Below are positions 34,952-44,488 of a stretch of DNA of 64,000 nucleotides, in pieces. The position numbers and the translations under genes are program-made. How positions within the stretch are numbered: the first letter of the stretch is position 1; each line of letters begins with the position of its first letter. Origin of the DNA: Metasolibacillus fluoroglycofenilyticus (lineage in GTDB: Bacteria; Bacillota; Bacilli; Bacillales_A; Planococcaceae); contig NZ_PYWK01000001.1 in the NCBI RefSeq assembly GCF_003049645.1, positions 434,001 through 498,000 on the forward strand, given 5' to 3'. Under the pieces are notes generated by a model. It did not search any database and had not been told where the DNA came from. It was given only the letters and a program-made list of their open reading frames with translations.

Positions 34952-37900
34952 ATGAACAACAAAGTACGCGTTGGAGTACTTGCTAGCTTGCTAGTAGCCC
35001 CTGCAACATTAGCGAGTGCAAATGAACAAGCACCAATCGTTCAGCAAAGTGAGCAGCAACCGTTTAATGTACTAGCGAATTTATCGGAAAGAGAAATATT
35101 GCTCCAGCAATTTATAACATTACAAGAAAATTCCACTTCTCAGAATATCGGGTATGCGAGAACTGCATTTAATAACTTAACTCCTGAACAGGAAGCTCTT
35201 TTAGAAGCGGACGAATATGATTTACTTGAAGCGAAGCTAGAATATATCGAGACGCATGTTGCCATTATTGAGGATTTAAAAAAGCTCAAAGCGGATATTG
35301 ATAAGCTTGTTTTGACATCGCCGACATTAATAGCTGATGTGTCTCAAGCTAGAGCAGATTACGATGAAGCATTAGTGGATTTAGCTGCAGCACAGTTAGC
35401 TGTTAATAATGCTTTTAATGCAACGCCAGCTAGCGTGCTAAAAAGCTCCTTAGTTTATGCGGGGAATTTAGCACCTGATAATATTGTGTTGCTGCAAAAA
35501 ACAGTGACGAATGCTAAATTGCTAGAAGACCGCGAGAAGGAGATTGTTAAGCCACAAGCGTTTATGGTTGGTTATGTTGACGATTTACAAAACCTTGATA
35601 AGGCTACTTATAAAGAAGTTATCGCGAAGGCGAAGGTAGCTTATGACGCCTTAAATGCGAATGAGAAAAAAATCATTGCGGCCTATCTTGTTGAAGATGG
35701 TGTAACAGCTTATCAGTTGCTGAAAAATGCCGAAAATTTTTTAAAGGCAGTGGATGAGGCGGATCAGCTTTATAAAACGATTTTGACGACAAATTATACG
35801 TCTGTCGGCACATTAAAATCAAAAATGAAAGACCTAGAGGCTGCTATTGTAGCGGTTGGTGAGGATTATGATCTCTATTTGGAACTGCCCCATTTAGCAG
35901 AGCTACGTAATGTATTAACTGTTGTTGAGGCGATCGATGGCTTAAAAGTGGAGCAATATCGTTCGACAGAAGAAGGGAATGATGAGACAGCATTAGAGAA
36001 AGTTGTGGCAGCCTTCAATGAAATCGACCCGCAGCATCAATACCGCGTGTTTAATGGGGATAAGTTGCAAACGGCAATAGCGGATGTTGAAGCGGCGGAT
36101 GCTGTCGATGCGTTAATCGATGCACTCCTTATTGAGGAGCCAGCAACATTGCAGGCAGCGACGCAGGCCTATAATAAACTAACGACAACACAGAAAAAGC
36201 TTGTGGAAAAATTAGAAGTGTTGCAAGCATTCCAGCAAGATAATAAAAGCGCAGCAGCTGTTGTGAAAATGATTGACGAGCTGAAGCCGACACTTAGCAC
36301 GAGCTATTTATCGAGGCTACGCGCGGCGGATGTTTCTTATAAGAAGTTACAAGGCGATTCAGCTGAGCCGAACGAAGCGATTCAGCATGTATTGAATTAT
36401 CCAATATTAGTAAATTTACTGCAATTTGAGCCTGTTATCGATAAAGTCGTCAGCTTGAAGTTACCTAAGTCGGTGCAAGCGGAAGTTGAAGCATACGAAA
36501 CTAACGTGCAAGAGGCTCGGACAGCATATGAGACAGCTTTAGCGATTCCGATTGCGGCGGATGACATACACAAAGAAGCACTTGAAGCTTTATTAAAAGC
36601 AGCTAACGATAGGCTGACAATAGCTGAGTACGATATTGCACGAGCTAAAAGCATTGGGACGGCGATTGAGGATTTGAAAACGAGTACTTCAAATGAGTTA
36701 CTAAATAAAATAAGCATTGCGCGTTCACTTTACGACGAAAAATATGCTACGACAGAAACAACATTTACAGGTACATCCAGCAATGCGAAAAAGCTTGTTT
36801 ATAATTACAGCGAGCTAAGCGCTTTGGAAAAGCAATATACGACTGTTTTGAAAGTAACAAATAGCATTGCGGCATTGCCGGGCTATTATGCAAAAACATC
36901 GTTGCTTAGCCGTATTCAATCTGCGCAAAAGGCATATGACGGTCTAGGTGCTACTATGCAAGGTTTTGTTCATAATAAAGCGGACTTAGATGCGCTGGCA
37001 CCTGTTGCAGCGTTTATGCAAGATGTCAATGCGTTAAAGCCGAAAGATGCTAATTACGAAGCGAACGTGAAGCGATTATTAAATACAGATTATCCAGCGC
37101 TAAAAACGAATTTTGCAGCAGATAAAGATTTGACTGACATGCTAGAGGACAAATACGTATCGAAATTAGAGACAGCGATTGGAAATATCGATACTGCCGC
37201 AGCAGTGATAGGGAAAATCACTGCTTTACAAGGCAAAACGGGCCAGACAGTTGGCGATGACATCGCGGATATTAAAGCAGAATATAAAAAAGTAAAGCAA
37301 AAAAATCTTGTGACAAACTATGCTGAATTCCAAGCGATTGAGAAAAACTATAAGGCTGCCAATAAAGTCATAAAATTGATTGCTGATTTGCCGATAGCTT
37401 CGAGAGCGACAGCTAAAGATTACGCAAAAAAGGTAGAGGCTGCTAAAAAAGCGTATGATAAATTGACAACAGCCCAAAACGTTTATGTTTTCAATTATCT
37501 GGATTTATCATCTGTAGTCCAATCAGCAAAAGTAATTGGCATGATTGCGGATTTAAAGGTGACGAGCAAGGATTATTTGACGGATTTAGCGGCGGCGAAG
37601 GAAGCTTATGCGGCGCTATCTACTGGGGATCAGAGCAAGGTTGTTAATGCCCATTTACTAGATGAAGGCGATGCGATGAGAGGCACTGTAGAAAGTGTAG
37701 AGGCGCTCATTGCGGCAGCGATTCCATCCGCAAGCGATTATATTAATAAGTTGATTGAAGCGCGTCAGGGGTATGATTCTCTAGCGAAAAATGAGCAGCG
37801 CCTTGTAAGCAATTACAAGGATTTGACAACGCGTGAAAAAGCGGTGAAGCCTGTCTTGACATTGACAGAAAATATTGCGGCACTGGATCCGTCGAATGCC

Positions 37901-38995
37901 ACGAAATTTATTTCGCAGTATAAATCAGCGATAAAGGCACACGAAAAATTAAGCTTTGCTGATCGGGCGCTTGTGGCGAATGAGCAGCGTTTAATAACGG
38001 AGCTAGCGCCAATATTCAAAGTGATGGAGCAAATTTCTCTTATTAAAGAATCGAGCAAAACATTTGTTGAAGATGTGACGAAGGCACGTGCGGCTTATAA
38101 TGCATTATCTGCAGGCGACAAAGCGCAAATTTCTAACTATGCTCGTTTATTAGAGCAAGAGTTGAATGTACAAGGGGGCGCTCGTGTTGACGAGATGATT
38201 CGCTCCATTAAGAGCAGTAATCCGAAAGATTATGTGGCAAATGTGAAGGCGGCGCGTGCGGCATACAATTCACTAAGCTCTGCCAATAAAAAAGGTGTGA
38301 CATTGCTGAATGAATTAAAAGCGGAGGAAAGCTATATTAAGCCTGTTGAAACAGTGATTGATTTAATTGATGGCTTATTTAATCCGCGCAATGATATGGC
38401 TAAGCAAGTAACAAAAATTCAAAAAGCTTTAGCAAAATTAAACAATGAGCAGCAGTCGTTCGTGACGAATATGGCAGATTACACAGATTTAGCGAGTGTT
38501 GTGCATGTTTATGATTTAATTGAAAAATTAAAGCCATCAGATAAATATTATATTGGTAATTTACAAGCAGCCCGAACGGCATATGAGAAGTTATCGCCAG
38601 AGGAAAAGATGCGCGTAACGAATTACTATAAGCTACAAGAGGCGATTACAAATGTTGAGGGCGTAGAAAACGTCATTAGCACGATTGCTAGCCTATCATC
38701 AAGCTCTAGCACATATTTTGATGATGTGGCGAAAGCAAGCGATTTATACAAAGCATTGCCATCTGCATTGAAAAAACAAGTGCATAACTACGATATTTTG
38801 AAAAATGCTGAAAAGAGCATTAAAAATGCGCAAAAAGTCATTACAACAATTGACCAAATTGACCCGACAGTGCGTACTTTTGAATCAAAAGTAAAGGCGG
38901 CACGTAAGGCATATGATAGATTAACAGCAGAAGAAAAAATATTAGTAATAAACTATACATTCTTAACTCGTTATGAATTAGAATTAGGATTATAA
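34952..38995 (+). CDS. 1347-residue secreted helical-repeat protein
   Basis: A very large exported protein with signal peptide VRVGVLASLLVAPATLASA. Almost all of the rest is a tandem series of roughly 65-residue helical repeats with the consensus Y...V..AR.AY..L....K..V.NY..L...E....V...I..L, for instance YIGNLQAARTAYEKLSPEEK followed by RVTNYYKLQEAI. I count well over a dozen copies that decay towards the N terminus. There is no SLH, LPXTG, LysM or membrane anchor, so attachment must be by the repeats or a partner. The frame is open from 34844; I choose ATG 34952, twelve bases after GAGAGG and right at the signal peptide (ATG 34940 is an alternative). The repeats resemble FIVAR-type helical modules, but I do not claim a family. 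Confidence 0.75.
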   Translation: MNNKVRVGVLASLLVAPATLASANEQAPIVQQSEQQPFNVLANLSEREILLQQFITLQENSTSQNIGYARTAFNNLTPEQEALLEADEYDLLEAKLEYIETHVAIIEDLKKLKADIDKLVLTSPTLIADVSQARADYDEALVDLAAAQLAVNNAFNATPASVLKSSLVYAGNLAPDNIVLLQKTVTNAKLLEDREKEIVKPQAFMVGYVDDLQNLDKATYKEVIAKAKVAYDALNANEKKIIAAYLVEDGVTAYQLLKNAENFLKAVDEADQLYKTILTTNYTSVGTLKSKMKDLEAAIVAVGEDYDLYLELPHLAELRNVLTVVEAIDGLKVEQYRSTEEGNDETALEKVVAAFNEIDPQHQYRVFNGDKLQTAIADVEAADAVDALIDALLIEEPATLQAATQAYNKLTTTQKKLVEKLEVLQAFQQDNKSAAAVVKMIDELKPTLSTSYLSRLRAADVSYKKLQGDSAEPNEAIQHVLNYPILVNLLQFEPVIDKVVSLKLPKSVQAEVEAYETNVQEARTAYETALAIPIAADDIHKEALEALLKAANDRLTIAEYDIARAKSIGTAIEDLKTSTSNELLNKISIARSLYDEKYATTETTFTGTSSNAKKLVYNYSELSALEKQYTTVLKVTNSIAALPGYYAKTSLLSRIQSAQKAYDGLGATMQGFVHNKADLDALAPVAAFMQDVNALKPKDANYEANVKRLLNTDYPALKTNFAADKDLTDMLEDKYVSKLETAIGNIDTAAAVIGKITALQGKTGQTVGDDIADIKAEYKKVKQKNLVTNYAEFQAIEKNYKAANKVIKLIADLPIASRATAKDYAKKVEAAKKAYDKLTTAQNVYVFNYLDLSSVVQSAKVIGMIADLKVTSKDYLTDLAAAKEAYAALSTGDQSKVVNAHLLDEGDAMRGTVESVEALIAAAIPSASDYINKLIEARQGYDSLAKNEQRLVSNYKDLTTREKAVKPVLTLTENIAALDPSNATKFISQYKSAIKAHEKLSFADRALVANEQRLITELAPIFKVMEQISLIKESSKTFVEDVTKARAAYNALSAGDKAQISNYARLLEQELNVQGGARVDEMIRSIKSSNPKDYVANVKAARAAYNSLSSANKKGVTLLNELKAEESYIKPVETVIDLIDGLFNPRNDMAKQVTKIQKALAKLNNEQQSFVTNMADYTDLASVVHVYDLIEKLKPSDKYYIGNLQAARTAYEKLSPEEKMRVTNYYKLQEAITNVEGVENVISTIASLSSSSSTYFDDVAKASDLYKALPSALKKQVHNYDILKNAEKSIKNAQKVITTIDQIDPTVRTFESKVKAARKAYDRLTAEEKILVINYTFLTRYELELGL

Positions 38996-38999
38996 CTAA

Positions 39000-39042
39000 G
39001 GGCGACCAAGAAGCCGTGCAGTTGCCAGCTTTTTGGTCGCTA
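39000..39042 (+). terminator. hairpin of the GCCGTGCAGTTGCC-loop family
   Basis: GCGACCAAGAAGC pairs with GCTTTTTGGTCGC around the same loop as at 34612, with compensating changes in the stem (ACC/GGT where the other copies have TCC/GGA). Such covariation supports a kept hairpin. It follows the repeat-protein stop by four bases. Confidence 0.8.
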
Positions 39043-39327
39043 GTGATGGTGTTTTAGCTTAATAAAATGGCGAGAGCTTTTTTGAAAACGAGAAAAACAT
39101 AGAATTTAGCGGAATTTTTTAAGTACAAGATAGAAGGAATGCAAATTTTCTTTTAATGTGCTGCCAAAATAAGATTGCCTTCACTACATTGAGACGAGCT
39201 TTGTCTTTTATGGGTGGCTCTTAACATGGGTAACACAGGAGGAAGGCAATGAAAGAGTTGATTTGTCACAAAAATGGTGATACCAATTGACTTTTTCCTT
39301 TTCAAATTTTCATTGAACTTGCGAAAC

Positions 39328-39356
39328 AGGGCTGCCTTTTTGGACAGCCCTAAATT
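39328..39356 (+). terminator. short hairpin before the CAP gene
   Basis: AGGGCTG (39328-39334) pairs with CAGCCCT (39345-39351), then AAATTTT. The loop has TTTTTGGA as in the 206-bp repeat end, so it may be a decayed member of that family. The remainder of 39043-39327 shows only another weak TTGTCACAAA..TGGTGAT hairpin and no gene. Confidence 0.5.
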
Positions 39357-39377
39357 TTACATTCAAGGGGTGGGAGG

Positions 39378-40427
39378 ATGAGGAAAAAGCTTCTGATTAT
39401 GCTACTGGCATTGTTTATTATCTTGCAATCCCCTGTGAAGGCGGAGGTTTATTATAAAGATTTATCAAGTACATATTGGGCGACACCGGCTATTACGAAG
39501 CTCGTGAACTTAGGCTATATGGAAGGCTTTCCAGACGGCACATTTAGACCGAATGAAGTAGTGACGAGGGCGGAGGCGGCAGCGATTATTGCGCGGGCAA
39601 TAGGTGGTGACACTTCAACAAATTTTTCTTTGCAAGCTGTTGATGTAACATCGGCAAACCCATATTACATGGAAATTTGTCTATTAGCAGAGTTAGAAAT
39701 TATTCAAAACAATGAATATTTCCAACCAGATGAGCCGCTACAGCGTGCACATCTAGCCAAAATAATTGCACTGGCCTTTCATATTACAACAGATGCCTAT
39801 AATAAAGCAGCTTTCAAAGATTTGCCGAAAAATTATTGGGCTAAAGATTATATTGAATCATTGGCGGATATTGAAATCATTACGGGAAAAACAGCGGATA
39901 AATTTGAGCCAACAGCTCCTGTAACTCGTGCTCATTTAGCTGCTTTTACAGCAAGGGGAATGGAATTTCAAGACAAGGTTAAAAATTATGAGGTTGCCTA
40001 TGATTATCTTGTGAGGGATTATATACCGACAATAGCTGAAAAAAAGAAAGATGCTCAGGAGGTCGTTGCCATTGTCAATAAGCTGAGGCAGGAGCATGGT
40101 CTTGACCCTGTGAAGCATGACTTGCTTTTATCACAATTAGCGGTAATTAAGGCGCGGGATATGGTAGAGCGTAATTATTTTGAACACAAATCGCCTCATT
40201 ATGGTGCACCTTGGGATATGGCGGAGTTATTTGATTACTCTTATACGAGCTTTGGGGAAAATATTGCGCGCAATTATAATAGCGCGCAAGCCGTTACGGA
40301 TGCTTGGATGGTGTCACCTACACATCGTGAAAATATTTTAAAATCAAGCTATACACATATTGGTATCGGCATTAAGCAGGCTACTAATGGTCAATATTAT
40401 TGGGTACAGCTCTTTTCAAGTAAATAA
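39378..40427 (+). CDS. SLH protein with C-terminal CAP (SCP/PR-1) domain
   Basis: A 349-residue exported protein. Signal peptide LLIMLLALFIILQSPVKA, three SLH repeats (YYKDLSSTYWATPAITKLVN, NPYYMEICLLAELEIIQN, AFKDLPKNYWAKDYIESLAD) and a CAP domain at about residues 220-349: VNKLRQEHGLDPV, ARDMVERNYFEHKSPHYG, SFGENIARNY, AVTDAWMVSPTHRENILKSS and HIGIGI. The His, Glu, Glu and His of the CAP cavity appear present. Bacterial CAP proteins with SLH are wall-bound; their substrate is mostly unknown. AGGGGTGGGAGG precedes the ATG. It begins a run of wall-enzyme genes that all carry SLH modules. Confidence 0.92.
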   Translation: MRKKLLIMLLALFIILQSPVKAEVYYKDLSSTYWATPAITKLVNLGYMEGFPDGTFRPNEVVTRAEAAAIIARAIGGDTSTNFSLQAVDVTSANPYYMEICLLAELEIIQNNEYFQPDEPLQRAHLAKIIALAFHITTDAYNKAAFKDLPKNYWAKDYIESLADIEIITGKTADKFEPTAPVTRAHLAAFTARGMEFQDKVKNYEVAYDYLVRDYIPTIAEKKKDAQEVVAIVNKLRQEHGLDPVKHDLLLSQLAVIKARDMVERNYFEHKSPHYGAPWDMAELFDYSYTSFGENIARNYNSAQAVTDAWMVSPTHRENILKSSYTHIGIGIKQATNGQYYWVQLFSSK

Positions 40428-40528
40428 AAAATGTTTAGCCCTTGAAAATAGCGGGTATGTAAAAAAATAGCGTGTAATATTACAATGTGTTTACGGAGTC
40501 GACATCTATATTACGAGTGAAAAATACA

Positions 40529-40574
40529 AAAAGCGTGAAATGGCAGCTAAAATGCTGTTATTTCGCGCTTTTTT
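40529..40574 (+). terminator. terminator after CAP gene
   Basis: AAAAGCGTGAAAT (40529-40541) pairs with ATTTCGCGCTTTTTT (40560-40574), with one G-T pair and an inner CAGC/GCTG stem. Good T tract. Confidence 0.85.
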
Positions 40575-40682
40575 CCATTTTGTCATCTGTCACACAAGTG
40601 AAAAGTTATAGCGCAGTTTTCTATGATAGTCTTTTAAGTGGGCATAAAGCCAATGGAAATTTGAAAGGAGTAATATTTTATT

Positions 40683-41600
40683 TTGAAAAAGCGAGTTTTA
40701 TTACCTGTTTTTGCAGCATTTATGATTTTTGCAGGTGCAAATTCATATGAGGCAGAAGCAGCATCAGTAGACCAGTTAACGTCATCGGCTTATAAATATA
40801 TTGGAACACCATATGTATACGGGGGAACGACATCGAATGGTTTTGATTGCTCAGGATTTACCCGTCAAGTTTTTAACGATTTAGGTATTTCATTGTCACG
40901 CACATCAGGTTCTCAGTATGGGCAGGGGCAAGCAGTTGCCAAAAGTAATTTGCAAGCAGGCGATTTAATATTTTTTAATACATCAGGAGCAGGCATCTCA
41001 CATGTAGGAATATACATAGGTGATCAAAAATTTATCCACTCACAAACAGGTAAAGGTGTAAGTGTAACAAATATTAATGAATCCTATTGGGCGAAGCGTT
41101 ATATTGGCGCTAAGCGCGTAACAAATTTTTCAACAAATGAAGTAGCAAAAGCAGAAGTTAAAAATGCACAAATTGATTTCTCCGTCTATGCTTCACGTGG
41201 GGAAGTGGCAATTCAATTAGCGGAGGCATTAAATCTTGATACATCAGATACAAATTCTCCATTTTCCGATATAAAGCCATCAGCAAAATATGCAGGTGCT
41301 GCAACAGCTTTAAGTAAAATTGGTGTTTTTTCAGGCGATGAAAATGGCAAATTCAATCCTGCGTCTCCTGTAACACGAGCGCAACTAGCAAAAATTTTAG
41401 TTGTCGCATTTGATTTACAGCAGCAAGGTGAGGCACCAACATTTTCGGATGTACCTGCATCACATTGGTCAAGTGACTATGTTGCTATTCTAGCATCTAC
41501 AGGCATTACTGTTGGTAAAGGCGACGGCACATTTGCGGCAAATGACAATGTCACATTGACACATCTTGAGGCGTTTATTAACCGAGCAATGCAACAATAA
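40683..41600 (+). CDS. NlpC/P60 peptidoglycan endopeptidase with SLH domains
   Basis: A 305-residue exported cysteine peptidase that cuts peptide stems of peptidoglycan. Signal peptide LLPVFAAFMIFAGANSYEAEA, NlpC/P60 domain at about residues 28-150 with Cys56 (FDCSGFTRQVF), His107 (ISHVGIYIGD) and the third polar residue His119 (KFIHSQT), then three SLH repeats to the end. Here the catalytic domain comes first and SLH last, the reverse of the CAP and amidase proteins nearby. Start is TTG 40683 with GAAAGGAG about twelve bases upstream. A strong terminator follows, so it is monocistronic. Confidence 0.93.
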   Translation: MKKRVLLPVFAAFMIFAGANSYEAEAASVDQLTSSAYKYIGTPYVYGGTTSNGFDCSGFTRQVFNDLGISLSRTSGSQYGQGQAVAKSNLQAGDLIFFNTSGAGISHVGIYIGDQKFIHSQTGKGVSVTNINESYWAKRYIGAKRVTNFSTNEVAKAEVKNAQIDFSVYASRGEVAIQLAEALNLDTSDTNSPFSDIKPSAKYAGAATALSKIGVFSGDENGKFNPASPVTRAQLAKILVVAFDLQQQGEAPTFSDVPASHWSSDYVAILASTGITVGKGDGTFAANDNVTLTHLEAFINRAMQQ

Positions 41601-41604
41601 GAGG

Positions 41605-41645
41605 AAAGGGTGCGTCTGAAAAGTCATTTAAGACGCACCCTTTGC
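41605..41645 (+). terminator. terminator after NlpC/P60 gene
   Basis: AAAGGGTGCGTCT (41605-41617) pairs perfectly with AGACGCACCCTTT (41631-41643). The rest of the gap to 41980 holds only a weak AAAGC/GCTTT hairpin near 41793-41823. Confidence 0.9.
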
Positions 41646-41979
41646 AACGAGAAACCGCAGGAGCACATGTTTTTAGCAGATATTTAAGGCTGCTTGAAAA
41701 ATGTCTACCTATTAGGGCGTTTCATTATAAGGAAGAAATTTGTTTAAAAAGGTTATAAACACTAAATCTAGTCGCTTTCCTTTGAATTTACAATGAAAAG
41801 CTTTAGAAGGGTAGGCTTTTTTTGCTTAAATTGTAACTTTTTGCGATAGACTACCGTCAAATCGTATGTCGAAATAAGATTTTCACAAAAAAGGTGGAAT
41901 AAAGTCGAAATCTGGATTTCGCAGAAGGAAAATTTTTGTTACAATTAAATTGGTAAAGTAGAAGGGAGGAAAAGAGGCA

Positions 41980-43998
41980 TTGTCTTTCAAAAAAGTCAGC
42001 CTGATGTTAATTGTCGTCATAATGTCAATGTTTAATATACATAATGTATATGCAAATGCGCGATTCGCCGATGTTCCTACTTCACATGGAGCGTATGGAG
42101 AGGTTAATTACTTAGTAGATTTAGGAGTAATTAAAGGATACACGGAGAATGGAAAAACAATATTTAAACCGAATGCGCCTGTTACACGTGGACAAGTTGC
42201 AAAAATGGTTGTGGAAGCTACGGGGAGCAAACCGTTAGTTGTTCAAAAATCATCTTTTTCTGATGTTCAAGTTGGAACAGAATTATCAGGCTATGTTGAG
42301 CGTGCCGTAGAATTAGGTTATTTCTCAGCTTACTCTCAAGGGAAATTTGGTCCCAATGTGCCACTAACGCGCGATGAAATGAGTAGAGTGCTTGTAAGTG
42401 CCTTCAACTTGGATGCGGAGGAATATGGTAAGCTGACAGTACCGTTTACAGATATTAAGCCAACAGATGCTTATTATAAATATATTGCAGCTATTTATTA
42501 TAGTGGAATTACAAAAGGTGATACAACAGGTACGAAGTATAATGCGACAGAGGTTGTGAAGCGTTCACAGTTTGCCTCATTTATTGCTCGTGCTAAAAAT
42601 GAAAAATATCGTTTGGATTTACCTGTTAAGGGTGTAACGATACCAAATGTTACCGATGCAATTGGGCAAGTGCGTGCGACTACTGATAATTTAAATATAC
42701 GTTCTTCAGCCAACTCAGCGAACGCATCAAATATATTAGGCAAAGTAAACACAGGAGCGACATTCCATTTATATGAAATTGGCGCAGATGGGTGGTTAAA
42801 AATTGCTTATGAAGGGCGCTATGCTTATATTTCGAAAGATTACGCACAGCTTGTAGCAGCAGATGGACAAGCTTTAGATAAGGTAATTAAGGAAGTCAAA
42901 GCATTAGGAGATATCAACCTTTATAAAGCGCGCGATGTGAGTAGCCAAGCAATGGCTACAATCACAGACGATGCGACGATTAAAGTCTATGGCACGACGG
43001 GTAATTGGTATTTAACAGAGAAAAATGGCATTCCAGGCTATGTACGAATTTCACAAACGAAGGAAATTGCTGTTGAACCACCAGCTAATAATGATGATGA
43101 AACAGAAGCTCCTAACGATAGTAGTGAGGAGGAAACGCCACCGGTTGTCGGAACACCTGATCCAGAGCCGGAGGAACCTACAACACCAGAGGAGCCGTCT
43201 GTTGAAGAACCAGAAACGATAATACCACCAACGCTTAATACAACAACGATTGGTAGTGCAACGGTGGATGGACTGCATATTCGTGCATCTGCCTCAGGTT
43301 CGGCAGCCTCATTAGGCAAAATCAATCGTGGTACGCTAGTAGAAGTACATTCAATTTCAGGTAACTGGGCAAATATCACATATAATGGAACAACAGGTTA
43401 TGTGCATAAAACATATTTGCGCTTTATTAACCAAACCGGCTCTAAAATAGCGGGTCGTATCATCGTCATTGACCCAGGTCATGGCGGTAAAGATCCAGGA
43501 ACGACGCATGGCAAAACAATTCAAGAAAAAGAAATCACGTTGAAAGTATCGAATTTAGTAAAAGCTAAGCTCGAAGCAAGTGGGGCAGTAGTGAAGATGA
43601 CACGTGTAGGAGATACGTATCCATCATTACAGGATCGTGTCGATTTTGCTAAAAATAATTATGCAGAAATGTTTGTCAGCATTCATGTAAACTCTGCTAG
43701 CTCGTCAGCTAAAGGTACAGAAACTTATTATAGTGTTAGTTCGAATGATAATGAGAAGGAAGACTTTGCTTTGGCAACAGCAATTAACAGTCAAATTGTT
43801 AAGCAAGCTAAGATGAACAATCGTGGTGTTAAGCGCGTGGACTATTATGTCATTAAAGGTCTTGTGCTTCCCGCTGTTTTAGTTGAGCTAGGCTTCATTT
43901 CAAATGAAGAGGATCGCAGTAAATTAACAGACGAAAAATATATTGAAATTTTTGCCCAAGCGATTTATGACGGCATTGTAGAATACTATAGTCGATAA
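41980..43998 (+). CDS. SLH-anchored N-acetylmuramoyl-L-alanine amidase (Amidase_3)
   Basis: A 672-residue exported wall hydrolase. Signal peptide LMLIVVIMSMFNIHNVYA, three SLH repeats to about residue 210, three bacterial SH3 modules (ATTDNLNIRSSANSANASN, a middle one with INLYKARDVSSQAM, and TVDGLHIRASASGSAAS) separated by an acidic Pro/Glu linker, then a zinc amidase domain: IVIDPGHGGKDPGT, KEITLKVSN with the metal Glu, SIHVNSA with the second metal His, and VELGFISNEED with the catalytic Glu. It cleaves between MurNAc and L-Ala. Start is TTG after GAAGGGAGGAAAAG. Ends with its own terminator. Confidence 0.94.
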   Translation: MSFKKVSLMLIVVIMSMFNIHNVYANARFADVPTSHGAYGEVNYLVDLGVIKGYTENGKTIFKPNAPVTRGQVAKMVVEATGSKPLVVQKSSFSDVQVGTELSGYVERAVELGYFSAYSQGKFGPNVPLTRDEMSRVLVSAFNLDAEEYGKLTVPFTDIKPTDAYYKYIAAIYYSGITKGDTTGTKYNATEVVKRSQFASFIARAKNEKYRLDLPVKGVTIPNVTDAIGQVRATTDNLNIRSSANSANASNILGKVNTGATFHLYEIGADGWLKIAYEGRYAYISKDYAQLVAADGQALDKVIKEVKALGDINLYKARDVSSQAMATITDDATIKVYGTTGNWYLTEKNGIPGYVRISQTKEIAVEPPANNDDETEAPNDSSEEETPPVVGTPDPEPEEPTTPEEPSVEEPETIIPPTLNTTTIGSATVDGLHIRASASGSAASLGKINRGTLVEVHSISGNWANITYNGTTGYVHKTYLRFINQTGSKIAGRIIVIDPGHGGKDPGTTHGKTIQEKEITLKVSNLVKAKLEASGAVVKMTRVGDTYPSLQDRVDFAKNNYAEMFVSIHVNSASSSAKGTETYYSVSSNDNEKEDFALATAINSQIVKQAKMNNRGVKRVDYYVIKGLVLPAVLVELGFISNEEDRSKLTDEKYIEIFAQAIYDGIVEYYSR

Positions 43999-44000
43999 TA

Positions 44001-44036
44001 AAAACCTGTAGACTTTTCAAAGTCTACAGGTTTTTT
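44001..44036 (+). terminator. terminator after amidase
   Basis: AAAACCTGTAGACTT (44001-44015) pairs with AAGTCTACAGGTTTT (44019-44033 region) and runs into T. Confidence 0.9.
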
Positions 44037-44124
44037 GAGGATGTACCTAAAATTAAAAAATTGGCTATGAATTGGAGAGAATCGTCGGTAACTTAGAAGA
44101 ATCATCCGTTAATAAGTAGGGCAG

Positions 44125-44249
44125 GAGAAGCCACAAATAAATCGTAAAAAGCCGCAAATAAAACAGGGCAAGTCGCAAATAAATCCGAGAAGTCGCAAAT
44201 ATATCGAGGGAAGTCGCAAATATATCGGGGAAGTCGCAAATATATCCGT
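44125..44249 (+). repeat. tandem AAGTCGCAAATAWATC array 2
   Basis: Six units of 20-21 bases between the convergent amidase and glucosaminidase genes: AAGCCACAAATAAATCG, AAGCCGCAAATAAAAC, then four with AAGTCGCAAATA(A/T)ATC. The variable part between cores is only four or five bases. The next 160 bases (44250-44415) show no gene. Confidence 0.85.
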
Positions 44250-44422
44250 ATGTCCCGCCAATTAATAAGGCAGATTCCCTAATTAGTAGTCTTCACGCCT
44301 CTCTTTGTGGTCTTACTGTGTCCCAAGGTCCTAGATTTCCAAGGGGGCATTGCTTACCACCTTTTTACACAGCCTCACTTTGTTGCTTTCACTCCAATAT
44401 CAGCCTGTTTTTAAGCATCTTA

Positions 44423-44465
44423 AAGCCCGAACAATTTGATAGAACCACTTTATTGTTCGGGCTTA
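44423..44465 (-). terminator. terminator of the glucosaminidase gene
   Basis: AAGCCCGAACAAT and its complement ATTGTTCGGGCTT form a 13-bp stem (44423-44435 with 44452-44465); on the minus strand it is followed by a T-containing run. It sits 24 bases after the minus-strand stop. Confidence 0.85.
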
Positions 44466-44488
44466 TTGATTGAGCTAGCTCGCTCGCT

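Noticed and set aside
40487-40750. 87-codon frame before the NlpC/P60 gene
   Set aside because: It spans a terminator and overlaps the real gene's signal-peptide region in another frame; no ribosome site.
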